A stretch of DNA of 64,000 nt, taken from NCBI RefSeq assembly GCF_914484835.1, contig NZ_CAJZAR010000043.1, forward strand, positions 124,001-188,000. Reading direction: 5' to 3'. The DNA is from Paraburkholderia tropica (GTDB lineage Bacteria > Pseudomonadota > Gammaproteobacteria > Burkholderiales > Burkholderiaceae). Position numbers and translations under genes: made by a program. Within the stretch, counting starts at the first letter, position 1; every line of letters starts with the position of its first letter. Shown piece after piece: positions 26,801-35,322 of this stretch. Under the pieces are notes generated by a model. The model was not told the origin of the DNA. It saw nothing but the letters and a program-made list of their open reading frames with translations, and made no database searches.

Positions 26801-29800
26801 ACATGGGCAGCGCCACGCTCGCCGGCGGCACGGTGACGAACGTCGGGACGCAGATGGCGCAGGGCAACCTCGCCGTCTCGGGAAGCACAGTGACGAACCA
26901 GGGGGCGCTGTCGTCGCTGGAAACGATGGCGCTCACGGCTGCGAACCTGGTCAACTCCGGAACGATCTATGGTCTGAACTCGAATCTCACCGTGTCGGGC
27001 GCGACGACCAACACGGGCGGGCTGCTCGGCACGAATGCGCTTACGCTGAGCACCGGTTCGCTTGCGAACAGCAGCCTGATCTACGCGGGTGACACCTCGA
27101 ATCCGGCTGCTGCGACAGGCGATACCGGCGTGACGGTGACCGGTGGCAATGGCTCATACAACAACGTGAACGGGCAGATTCTCGGGCAGAACAGCGTGAC
27201 GCTGGCGCTACCCAACCAGAGCGTCGATCCGTCTTCCAGCGCATTCGGGACGGTCATCGGCGGCAACGCGCTCAGTCTCAGTGCAAAGTCCGTCAGCAAT
27301 ACGGGCACGTGGACGCTGCCGGATACGGCCGTCACGGTGAGCGCTTCGGGAGGCATCAGCAATACCGGGACGATCAACCAGGGCACGGGGTCACTGACCC
27401 TGAACGGGACGGTGTCGAATTCTGGAACGCTGAACGGGCATGATGTCACGGTCAACGGTGCACTCGCAAATGCTGCAGGCGCAACGGTGCAGGCGGGCGA
27501 CGCGTTCACGCTTGCTGGTTCGGGCACAAACGCTGGTACCGTTGAGGCCGTCAACCAGATATCCATCAGCGGGACCGCCTACGACAACTCGAACGGCACC
27601 ACGGCCGCGGGCAACAGCAGCAGCGCATCGGGTGCCGGCAACATGGCGATCAGCCTGACGGGGAATCTCGTCAACGCCGGGGGCAAGCTGTCGGCGACGA
27701 ACAACCTCACGATTGCGGCGAACGATGTCATCAATTCCGGAGCAACCGGAACGGGCGGCACAACCACCACCACGACGACTGTCGCGAATCCGGGGCTTGC
27801 GCTGGGACTCACGGTCGGCAGCGACACGGTCGCCTATTCGTTTTATTACGGTTCGGGAGAGGCGGGATTTTACTGCTGCACGACCTGGTCCTACAACAAT
27901 CCCACCGTCACACTCGCCGATGCCCTTTCTCCCACCGGCGTGGCGGACCCGACTTCGATTGATGCGCTGACTGCAGCCGTTCACGTGAGCTGGGCCAAAG
28001 CCAATGTGCAGCCTGCTGCGATCAGTGGCAACACGATCACCTTCGTTGAGATTCCGACGCCCGACGCAAATGGCAATATCGAGAACCTCTGGTTTGTCGA
28101 GACTGCGGAGAATGCGGCGCATGCGATCGCAACGAAGACCATCGATCTTCCGACAGCAACAGAGACGATCACCACGACGGGTGGCGGGACGTCGTCAAGC
28201 TCGGTCATCGCTGCAGGCAACGATCTGAGCCTGACGGCCAATACACTCAATAACCAGAGCGGAACGGTGAGCGCCGGGCATGACGCGAGCGTGAGCGTGC
28301 AGTCGCTTAACAACAGTGGGACGACCTATTCGTCGACGGTGACGGACACCGTGGACCTCGCCTCCCTCAACGCCTTTCTCGCAGCCGCACCGTCCACCAT
28401 CTCGGTCTGGGGCAGCTTCTATGCTGCCGATGGCACGTCAGCAACGTGCGCGAGTGATCGCGGCTTCTGTATCACGACGAAGGGCATCACCCTCGACGCG
28501 CCGGGCACCGTGACGCCGGTTTCGACGTCGTCATCGATTACGGTTCAGGGGGCAACCGGTGAGATCGTCGCGGGTCACAACGTGAACCTGTCGGGCGGCG
28601 ATCTGGTGAACGCGGGTACGATTACCGCCGCGAACGACGTCAATGTGTCCGCGAGCAGTTTTACAAACCAGGGAACCAGCACTGGCACCGTGACGACCAC
28701 GGTCGGTTGCGCAGCGGGCTACACAGGATGCAACGCGGCGGCAACAAGTAACAATAATTCGCAGACCTACAGTTACCAGCAGATCAACAGTAATGTGACG
28801 GCAGGCAACGACATCGTCATCGCGGCGAACACCGTCAACAATACCTACGGCAATCTCGTAGCAGGTCGCAATGTTGTGATTGGGGGCACTGGCACGGTCG
28901 CAGGTGACGCTTCGGGCACGCCGACGAATCTCACACAGGCAGCTGGCGTGACGAACACCTCCGGCGCGATTGCCGCAGGCAATGACGTCGACATCAGCGC
29001 TGCGAGCCTCGTGAACACGATCGCGGCGCCTGTGCAGATTCACCAGAATTACGGCAGTGCGACGCCCTTCACTGGTTGCACTTTCAACTGCGAAGCCTGG
29101 GTCGACGTTCAATCGGCCAGCGCAGCGACGATCGTCGCAAATCATGATGTCAACCTGAGCGCGGGCTCGTTCGCGAATACCGGCAGCCTGATCACGGGGC
29201 TCAACAACGTCACCATCAGCGCGACGGCGGCTGCCACGAGTGACAACCAGTATCTGGGCGCGTACTGGCATTCCAGTTCGGGTGCGAATGGTTACACGGC
29301 GTGGGGCTGCGCGAATAATCCGGCGCTGTGCGCGAGCCTGTACGGCAGTGCATGGAATGCGGGCCAGGCGCAGGATCCGGCGGGCCTGCCGTCGTCAGTC
29401 GGTCTTCCGGATTTCGTGCCCGGAACGATCCAGGCGGGTAACACGCTCGCGGTTCGCTCGCCCACCTTGACGAACACGGGCAATGTGATCGGGCAGACCG
29501 TCAGCCTTTCCGGTTCGACGCTGGTGAATGGCCTCACCAATCCGAATGTCTATACCCCGCCGCCCGCCGTTTCCGGTCAGGTGATCACCCTTGGGCCGCC
29601 TTCCGTTCCCTCGTCTGCGACCACCACCATCAATGCGGCGGGTCAGGTGACGAACCTGAGCGGGGAGCGCGTATCGGTAACGGGCACGGCGGACGTGCCG
29701 CAGCAGTCGATGATCGGCGCGACAACCGTGGGCAGTCCAACCGCGCCCGCGGTGAGCAGCACGGCCGCGCCGGCGGCGACGAGCGTGACGACGGTGAGCG

Positions 29801-32235
29801 GACAGACGATCAGTGTTTCGTATCTGGTGAACAGCCCGGCAGCGGCCGTGACCAGCGACCTCTCTCCCGCGGCGCTACTGAGCCAGTTGCCGGCGAGCCT
29901 CCAGCCGGATACGACACAGTTCTACTACGATCCCTATACGCAGGCACAGCAGGTCGAGCAGGCAGCGCTGCAGGAGACCGGCAAGGCCAGCTTTTATGCG
30001 CTGCCGTCGACGACGGACGCGACGAGCCAGACGAGCGTCAGCAACCTTGACACGGCTGCGCTCTACGGTGCTGCGCTCCAGTACGCGGAACAGAACAACG
30101 TCGCGCTCGGCACGCAACTGAGCCAGACGCAGCTCGCGCTCGTCAACGAGCCGATGCTCTGGTATGTCGAGGAGACGGTGCCGGAGCCGGGCTGCACGGC
30201 CACGGGCAACGGCGTGTGCCCGACCGTCCAGGCACTGATGCCTGAGGTGCTGTTGCCGCAGAACTTTGCACAGGTCAACGCCGACGGCACGATCACGGGC
30301 ACGAACGTCGCGCTCGATTACGCGAACAGCATCCTCAATACCGGCACTGTTACTGCAGAGAATCTGAGCGTCGACACCGGCTCGCTGACCAACGAGCAAC
30401 GCTCGACCAACGTCGGCACCATCTATGAGCTCGTAACAGACGGTCTGCTTGCGAAGACGACCGGCACCGTGGTGCAGCAGGGCGGCTACATGTCGGCCGC
30501 CAACTACCAGCTCAACGTCGATACGCTGACGCAGATTGGGGGGGCGCTCACGCAGGTCAACGCGGATGGCAGCGAAAACGCGGCGGCGACCTCCCAGCTG
30601 CTGGCGAACCTGAAGAGCCAGCTTGGCAACCAGTTCACGCAGACCACGGCGAGCGACAACCTGCACACCGAGCTCATCGGTGCGCCGTCGACGTTCGATA
30701 CGATCTTCCAGATGGCGGTGATCGTTGCCATTGCCGTCATGTCGGCGGGGGCTGCGTCGCTCGCTGTTGGAACTGCTGCGGGAGCGACGGCAGGATCAGG
30801 CGCGACCTTCGCTGCTGCCGGGGCGGGCACTGCGGCAGGGGTGGGCAATGCCGCGATTTCCGCTGCAGTCGGTGGGATGGTCAGCAATTCCCTTTCCCAG
30901 GTTGCGTTTGGCAATGGCAGCTTCAGCGTTGCGAGTCTGCTTGAAGCGGGTACCACTGCATTCCTGACAGCGGGGTTGACCGACGGGATCACGTACGCGA
31001 ATGGTGCACTGGGTTTCACGACAGAAGCGTCGAAGACTAGCCTTGCTGCGCTGGCTGGCGTTCAGGCGGTTGGCAACGTCATATTGCCGGGAGCATCATC
31101 GGCGCCTGGCACCACATTGCAGACTGCGCTGGCACTCGGGGCGATTACCGGCATTCAGGCCGGCGTGCAAAGCGCAATCGAAGGCGGCAGCTTCCTCACG
31201 GATCTGCGTAACGATGGTGTATCCAATCTGGCAGCGGCTGCGGCCTTCTCTATCGGAGATGCAAAGAACGATGGTCTGAACGAAGGGGCGTATGTTGCAG
31301 CACACGCGGCACTGGGGTGTGCGGCGAGTGCTGCTGAGGGGACAGGGTGTGCCGGGGGGGCCGTGGGAGGCGCAATCTCCGCTGGCCTGAACCCGATTAT
31401 CAACAGCAGTGGTGATCTCTCTCCCGCTGCATTGGCTGGAATTGAGACGCTGGTAAGCGGTAGCGTCGCGGGTGCTCTTGGATTCAATGTGCAGGGTGCG
31501 GTGACAGCGGCCCAGAACGAGACACTGAACAACTTCTGCGAGCATAACAGCTGCGGCAAGTTCATTACCGCGCTAATCAATAACACCAGCAACGCGTTGA
31601 ATGCGGGTGCTGATGTTCCTGCGATGGATTCTGCCGCCGGACAGGACGTGCTTGCCGGGATGGGAAATACGGCGCTGAATCTGGCGACCTTCTCGCTGCC
31701 GGGGATGGCGGATTTCACGCAATATTTTCAGTACAACAATGCGACGCTCGGCACGCTGGGAGAGATGTATGCGACGATGGGGCTCAGTGCGCCAGTTGCA
31801 TCGGCATTTGAAACCGCGCTGGGCACATACAGTGCAGGCGTTCTTGCAGCGGATGCGGGTAGTGTTAAGAATGTGAACCCTACGGGGTCGTTGCAGAATT
31901 GCACGAACTGCGTGGCAGTTGTCGACAACTTACTTACTACTGGAAGTCCTGCTAGCGCATTGCCTCGCGCGACACCTGTGCCATTTACTCAACTCGGCCA
32001 GATGTATGGCACCACGTTTAGTGGCTGGACGACACAGCAAAATATCGAGTCCGCACTGCTTGCTGGTGGGAATGGGACACGAGCAGTTGTGTATGGAACG
32101 GACGGCGTTACTGGGCACGTATGGAATGCTGTCGTGCAAAATGGCACAGTGAATTATATCGACGGTCAAATTGGTGCTGGTGGCGCGGCGAATTTTCAGT
32201 ACTTCTCGCACTTTCAATTTGGAGTATTGCCATGA
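23854..32235 (+). CDS. CdiA/FhaB-like two-partner secretion exoprotein with papain-fold toxin C-terminus
   Basis: The 2793-aa protein has a signal region (TAAIMAVVMYLAPAVLLCDE) and then a TPS/haemagglutination domain (NANGLSVSQFQSFSVGAQGV, SLIIANPNGISIPGG). About 2000 residues of filamentous repeats, rich in short Gly/Thr/Asn strands (beta-helix), follow. A hydrophobic Ala/Gly-rich pretoxin region starts near residue 2280 and includes HAALGCAASAAEGTGCAGGA. The last 124 residues (2670-2793) look like a papain-fold toxin: NPTGSLQNCTNC (Cys2683), GHVWNAV (His2755) and VNYIDGQ (Asp2770), the pattern of Tox-PL glutamine-deamidase-like domains. The product is expected to be exported by the TpsB at 35322 and delivered by contact. 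The toxin activity is inferred. Confidence 0.87.
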   Translation: MRNGEVLLAARAMQRAVAAGRLQFENARLTPARHALWRRVTAAIMAVVMYLAPAVLLCDEVARAAPIVDPRAPVPFQPTITQSSGGAAVINIPAPNANGLSVSQFQSFSVGAQGVIFNNSLVSGTSLNGGQVSANPNLAGRTASTILAQVTSTGSQYASVIAGPLEVFGNSASLIIANPNGISIPGGTALTNISNLTFTTGVPQFITTAGGTPTTWDNAGALAWNVNGGNISINGPPGNDGTPGAGIAGTVGNIDLIGQTISLNAPIQANDRVNVIAGNQLVTPSASATTGNTYTTASSGSTNTAAAIGSRSGNGSVAIDASQYGSVTSGTIFIVSTAAGMGVNMQGPLAATAGNVVVNANGDVTVAQTFASQNVTLTSVGATNITGTSLANQNYTVSANGDINATAPVSAGQNVSLAAGGNLNATSVAANGSATLNAVNSMTVGSVSGATIALQATTGDLTVNSALTAPGTISASAGADLTINAQVQGGSTVSLSGGNDATVKGAVSSVGAASLTATDGTASVAGNLQSNDVASVSAGQNIVLGGTTQAQGAVTLSAQSGSISGSGDLASAQDAVSLTAGQAVGLTGNVQAGTDVTASAGTTLSMSGAVTAPGAVTLTGGGDATLGGNLVSGAALSVNAGGNVTLNGVVGSVGNMALTAGGTLTTASQVTSLGTLAANGQQGVSLGGTVYSGGNAQVGSSAGTVSIAGSLTGPGTIAISAGQDATVTGSVHSGDSATVTATRDANLDGGLEVDGTGNATVTAGRNLNGTGSISVANNTTLSAGNNLSVSGAIETGNNLSATAGQNLAVGATTTVGTQTLTATSGSATLGNALSGGAMNVTAGTDVNAQGTVQSLGSLAISARGGNFAAAGAVSTAGTATLSAGQNLTLDAQTTVSQDATLTGTSITTQGLAVGGNLTATATNHVDTSAGQLNAAYSTSAPALEVTGNATLSGASVTTANAVIGGTYSATGTTSLTTGGTAAYMGSATLAGGTVTNVGTQMAQGNLAVSGSTVTNQGALSSLETMALTAANLVNSGTIYGLNSNLTVSGATTNTGGLLGTNALTLSTGSLANSSLIYAGDTSNPAAATGDTGVTVTGGNGSYNNVNGQILGQNSVTLALPNQSVDPSSSAFGTVIGGNALSLSAKSVSNTGTWTLPDTAVTVSASGGISNTGTINQGTGSLTLNGTVSNSGTLNGHDVTVNGALANAAGATVQAGDAFTLAGSGTNAGTVEAVNQISISGTAYDNSNGTTAAGNSSSASGAGNMAISLTGNLVNAGGKLSATNNLTIAANDVINSGATGTGGTTTTTTTVANPGLALGLTVGSDTVAYSFYYGSGEAGFYCCTTWSYNNPTVTLADALSPTGVADPTSIDALTAAVHVSWAKANVQPAAISGNTITFVEIPTPDANGNIENLWFVETAENAAHAIATKTIDLPTATETITTTGGGTSSSSVIAAGNDLSLTANTLNNQSGTVSAGHDASVSVQSLNNSGTTYSSTVTDTVDLASLNAFLAAAPSTISVWGSFYAADGTSATCASDRGFCITTKGITLDAPGTVTPVSTSSSITVQGATGEIVAGHNVNLSGGDLVNAGTITAANDVNVSASSFTNQGTSTGTVTTTVGCAAGYTGCNAAATSNNNSQTYSYQQINSNVTAGNDIVIAANTVNNTYGNLVAGRNVVIGGTGTVAGDASGTPTNLTQAAGVTNTSGAIAAGNDVDISAASLVNTIAAPVQIHQNYGSATPFTGCTFNCEAWVDVQSASAATIVANHDVNLSAGSFANTGSLITGLNNVTISATAAATSDNQYLGAYWHSSSGANGYTAWGCANNPALCASLYGSAWNAGQAQDPAGLPSSVGLPDFVPGTIQAGNTLAVRSPTLTNTGNVIGQTVSLSGSTLVNGLTNPNVYTPPPAVSGQVITLGPPSVPSSATTTINAAGQVTNLSGERVSVTGTADVPQQSMIGATTVGSPTAPAVSSTAAPAATSVTTVSGQTISVSYLVNSPAAAVTSDLSPAALLSQLPASLQPDTTQFYYDPYTQAQQVEQAALQETGKASFYALPSTTDATSQTSVSNLDTAALYGAALQYAEQNNVALGTQLSQTQLALVNEPMLWYVEETVPEPGCTATGNGVCPTVQALMPEVLLPQNFAQVNADGTITGTNVALDYANSILNTGTVTAENLSVDTGSLTNEQRSTNVGTIYELVTDGLLAKTTGTVVQQGGYMSAANYQLNVDTLTQIGGALTQVNADGSENAAATSQLLANLKSQLGNQFTQTTASDNLHTELIGAPSTFDTIFQMAVIVAIAVMSAGAASLAVGTAAGATAGSGATFAAAGAGTAAGVGNAAISAAVGGMVSNSLSQVAFGNGSFSVASLLEAGTTAFLTAGLTDGITYANGALGFTTEASKTSLAALAGVQAVGNVILPGASSAPGTTLQTALALGAITGIQAGVQSAIEGGSFLTDLRNDGVSNLAAAAAFSIGDAKNDGLNEGAYVAAHAALGCAASAAEGTGCAGGAVGGAISAGLNPIINSSGDLSPAALAGIETLVSGSVAGALGFNVQGAVTAAQNETLNNFCEHNSCGKFITALINNTSNALNAGADVPAMDSAAGQDVLAGMGNTALNLATFSLPGMADFTQYFQYNNATLGTLGEMYATMGLSAPVASAFETALGTYSAGVLAADAGSVKNVNPTGSLQNCTNCVAVVDNLLTTGSPASALPRATPVPFTQLGQMYGTTFSGWTTQQNIESALLAGGNGTRAVVYGTDGVTGHVWNAVVQNGTVNYIDGQIGAGGAANFQYFSHFQFGVLP

Positions 32236-32498
32236 CGCTTGATCTTGCCGCTGCGAAGAAGTTGGCGCTTGAGTATCTCGCGGAACAGCAGAGCAGACCA
32301 GGTGGGGTGCCTTACTCCATCGTTGATTCGCGAATCATGGAAGACGACGATGGATGGTACTTCCCTTACCAGTCGGTTGAGTTCTTGACGACCGGAGATA
32401 TGAACGCTTCACTCGTGGGAAACTGGCCAGTCTTTGTTAGTCGAGATGGTCTCCATGTCGGCCCGTGCCGACCTGAAAAATGGCAGCGTCGCAATTGA
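32232..32498 (+). CDS. Imm35/YrhB-like immunity protein
   Basis: The 88-aa protein starts at ATG 32232, inside the stop of the exoprotein (ATGA overlap), as CDI immunity genes do. The sequence fits the YrhB/Imm35 family: an N-terminal helix (AAAKKLALEYLAEQQ), then ILMEDDDGWYF-like IMEDDDGWYFPYQSVEFLTT, LVGNWPVFVSRDGLHV and a C-terminal tail. Imm35 proteins are known partners of papain-fold polymorphic toxins, which supports the toxin call for the adjacent C-terminus. It should bind and neutralise that toxin in the cytoplasm of sibling cells. GC content is below that of the flanking exoprotein repeats. Confidence 0.8.
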   Translation: MTLDLAAAKKLALEYLAEQQSRPGGVPYSIVDSRIMEDDDGWYFPYQSVEFLTTGDMNASLVGNWPVFVSRDGLHVGPCRPEKWQRRN

Positions 32499-33102
32499 TG
32501 TTATGAAAGTAGATTGACGGGCGGGATAGTCGCACGCCCGAAACTGACCGACAGCATCAGTAAAGCGAGCCCAGTCACATGACTGATTCGTGCTTGATGG
32601 CGTCGGCGAGCGCGATGGCGCTAGGCACAGCATGGTCCGAGGAGCGCCGATAGAAAATCCTCACTGCGACCTTGCTGCGCGCGTCCTCGTTGGGCCGCAT
32701 TTGCCGGACTCCATCGATTGTGCGCCGAAGCCGTTCGTCGGCAATAGTGCGATGTTCGTCATGTAGCCAGTTGTTCGACGCGGGCATCGAATTGCGCAGC
32801 TGCTGTGTCGACGACTGCCCGGCGTCGTGGTTCGTCTCGGGACAACGGGGCAGTAAAGGTGTCGTTCGCTCCCGTTCCAGCAATCAGTGAGTCGAGGATT
32901 TCGTGGATAGATAAGGGTGTGTGCGGTTAGTACGGAACCAGCAGGTATTCACTGCGAAGGCGACACGCTACTTGTGAGCAAAGACGTCAGGGAAGTTTTG
33001 CAGATGGGTTTCTGAAGTTCGGGGCGCTGCATCGTGGAAATTTATAGAAATATGGAATCCTGATCAAGTGTGACCGTATGGATTGGTGAATCTGTGCGTG
33101 GT
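32499..33102. other. Intergenic region with a possible decayed gene on the minus strand
   Basis: No gene is well supported. The minus strand near 32890-32770 reads coding-like (EILDSLIAGTGANDTFTAPL, then DTAAAQFDARVEQLAT) and stops. Another minus frame continues from there to 32575. This pattern suggests a frameshifted remnant of unknown type. Orphan toxin or immunity fragments are common at this place in CDI loci, but no match was recognised. Confidence 0.3.
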
Positions 33103-35322
33103 ATGAATCTGAGAACAATAGAGAAGAATATGAAGGACCACGTTGAGTTGTCCGGGGAACGCGTCTTCAGACTGAGGCAGTTGTGCATCTGGGTGTCGCT
33201 CGTGTTTGCGATGGCCGATGCTCACGCGGTTGGCATCGTGCCCGACGCAGGCACGGTGACCAGTGTCACAACGGCAGCGAACGGTCATCAGACCGTTGCG
33301 ATTGCGCCTGCAATTGGTGGCGTTTCGAATAACACCTATTCTTCGTTCAATGTCTCGAAGTCTGGCGCGGATCTGAACAACGTCGGTGTGAACGCTGGCA
33401 CGATCGTCAACCAGGTTACCAGCACGAATCCTTCGCTGATCCAGGGCGCTATTTCGGTGCTCGGGCCTCGAGCGAATGTCATCCTTGCCAACCCGAACGG
33501 TATCACTGTCGACGGCGGCTCATTCGTGAACGCCGGGCACGTCGTGCTTTCGACCGGTCAGGTGAGCTTCAGCGATACGACGATTTCACCCGGCCAGATC
33601 CAGCGCAACGTGGTGCTCACGACCAGCGGCGGCACGATAACGATCGGCCCGGGTGGGCTGTCTGGCACGCTGGTGAATCTAGACCTCATCGCGAAGCAGC
33701 TGGCCGTGAATGGCCCGGTCACCAACAGCTTTACAAGTTCGAACGACGGCGTGCGGGCCATGATCGGCAGTAGCACCAGTACATACGATACGGGTTATTC
33801 CCCGTCGGACGACAGCCACGACTGGCTTGCGAGCACAACGCCTGCCAAAACACTGAACTCCGGGATTGCGGTCGACATTACAGCGGCGGGCGGATTGACC
33901 GGGGGGCGCGTGGAACTGGTTGTCACCGATCAGGGCGCAGGCGTACGCAGTGCGGGCAGCCTCTATGCGACTGCGGGCGATGTGATCGTGCAGGCCGATG
34001 GCGACATCACGACAACGGCGGGTTCCATTACTGCAGCGAACGCTGCATCACTTGTCGCCGGCGGTGCCATGGCAATGAAGGCGACAACGGTGCAGGCCAG
34101 TGGCGATGCCACGATAACGTCCGGTGGCGCCATGTCGCTTGCCGACGGGCAGGTGTTAGCGGGCAACGACGTGGGACTGACGGCTGCGGGCGCGCTTGCC
34201 GCGCAGGGCATGACAGTGGGCGCTGCGAACAGCACCACGCTCTCGGCCGCGGCCATGGCCATTACCGATGACTCAACCGGATTTTCGAAGATTACGGCAG
34301 ACAATGCGCTTTCGCTCACGGCGACCGGTGACATCAATATCGTCGGCAGCCAGCTTCAGGCAGGGCTCATCGCCAGCTCAGGCGTGGCAAGTGGTGGAGA
34401 CCTCACGCTTAACGCCAGCGGCAGCATCACGAACCGTTCCGATGCCACGAACCTCGGCATCCTGTTTGCCGCGAATGGCGCCGCGGTGTTGAACGCGCAG
34501 GGCGACATCATCAACGATAACGCCCGGATGCTGGCCAATGGCAACGTTACCCTTGCCGCACAGGGTGACGTGAACAACGTCATCGATCACACGGGCGGCG
34601 TTAACGGCGGTGCGCCGCTCGCTTACTCACGCGAAGGCGGAAGGTTTCTCTTCTTTCAGCATACTTCGAGCGGCTTCGATGTGGACTACGGTACGGTGAC
34701 CGAGCCGGACCAGCTCGCCTATATCGCGTCGACAGCAGGTAACGTCACGATCACCGGTCGGAATATCACCAACTCGGGCGGCATCATCCAGTCGAACGAT
34801 GGCGATATCACACTCACCGCGCTTCAGGCTTTCAGCAATGCCGCAGTCTTTGCAGGTCAGGCCAGCGAATCGCGAAGCTGCTTCATCCTCTGCCACGGTA
34901 GCGCTTCGAGCACAGTGACGCCTTACGGCGGGACGATCCAGTCGGGCGGCGATATCTCCATTACTGCCGGCACCAGCGCTATCAACTCGGGCGGCAACGT
35001 CTATGCGCAGGGCAATCTGGACGTCACCGCGCCTGTGACGTACGCCACGGGCGTGACAGGTTATTCAGCGATCAACCAGGAGCATGGCTTCAAGGCATTC
35101 TTTGGAAGCACCTGGGCGCAGATCATTGCGACCGATGTCGGCGGCGGCTTTTCGGCTGATGGCCTGGTGAGACTCACGGGCGATGCGGTCATCAATGGCG
35201 GCTACATCTCGGGCGGCAAGGGCACGAGTGCAACGGGTGGCATCACGACGCTCAGGGCTCCCTCGCGCACCCCGGTGCAGATTGGTCAGCATCTGGGCCT
35301 GGCGAGCTGGGGGTGGTACTGA
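33103..35322 (+). CDS. Second, short TpsA-like filamentous exoprotein
   Basis: The protein is about 739 aa from ATG 33103; GTG 33070 and ATG 33130 are other possible starts. It has a signal peptide with core LCIWVSLVFAMADAHA and a complete TPS haemagglutination domain (GVSNNTYSSFNVSKSGADLN, GPRANVILANPNGITVDGGS, VNLDLIAKQLAVNGPV). About 450 residues of Gly/Thr-rich beta-helix repeats follow, and the end is VQIGQHLGLASWGWY. No toxin or pretoxin domain is visible. Its stop overlaps the TpsB start (TGATG), so this exoprotein and the transporter are coupled. It may be an adhesin or a helper for the larger CdiA-like protein. Classic cdi/bcp loci do not have a second TpsA here. Confidence 0.85.
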   Translation: MNLRTIEKNMKDHVELSGERVFRLRQLCIWVSLVFAMADAHAVGIVPDAGTVTSVTTAANGHQTVAIAPAIGGVSNNTYSSFNVSKSGADLNNVGVNAGTIVNQVTSTNPSLIQGAISVLGPRANVILANPNGITVDGGSFVNAGHVVLSTGQVSFSDTTISPGQIQRNVVLTTSGGTITIGPGGLSGTLVNLDLIAKQLAVNGPVTNSFTSSNDGVRAMIGSSTSTYDTGYSPSDDSHDWLASTTPAKTLNSGIAVDITAAGGLTGGRVELVVTDQGAGVRSAGSLYATAGDVIVQADGDITTTAGSITAANAASLVAGGAMAMKATTVQASGDATITSGGAMSLADGQVLAGNDVGLTAAGALAAQGMTVGAANSTTLSAAAMAITDDSTGFSKITADNALSLTATGDINIVGSQLQAGLIASSGVASGGDLTLNASGSITNRSDATNLGILFAANGAAVLNAQGDIINDNARMLANGNVTLAAQGDVNNVIDHTGGVNGGAPLAYSREGGRFLFFQHTSSGFDVDYGTVTEPDQLAYIASTAGNVTITGRNITNSGGIIQSNDGDITLTALQAFSNAAVFAGQASESRSCFILCHGSASSTVTPYGGTIQSGGDISITAGTSAINSGGNVYAQGNLDVTAPVTYATGVTGYSAINQEHGFKAFFGSTWAQIIATDVGGGFSADGLVRLTGDAVINGGYISGGKGTSATGGITTLRAPSRTPVQIGQHLGLASWGWY

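Noticed and set aside
24000..31000. Repetitive short motifs in the exoprotein as a possible CRISPR or minisatellite array
   Set aside because: The repeats are diverged at DNA level and encode beta-helix strands; there are no regular spacers.
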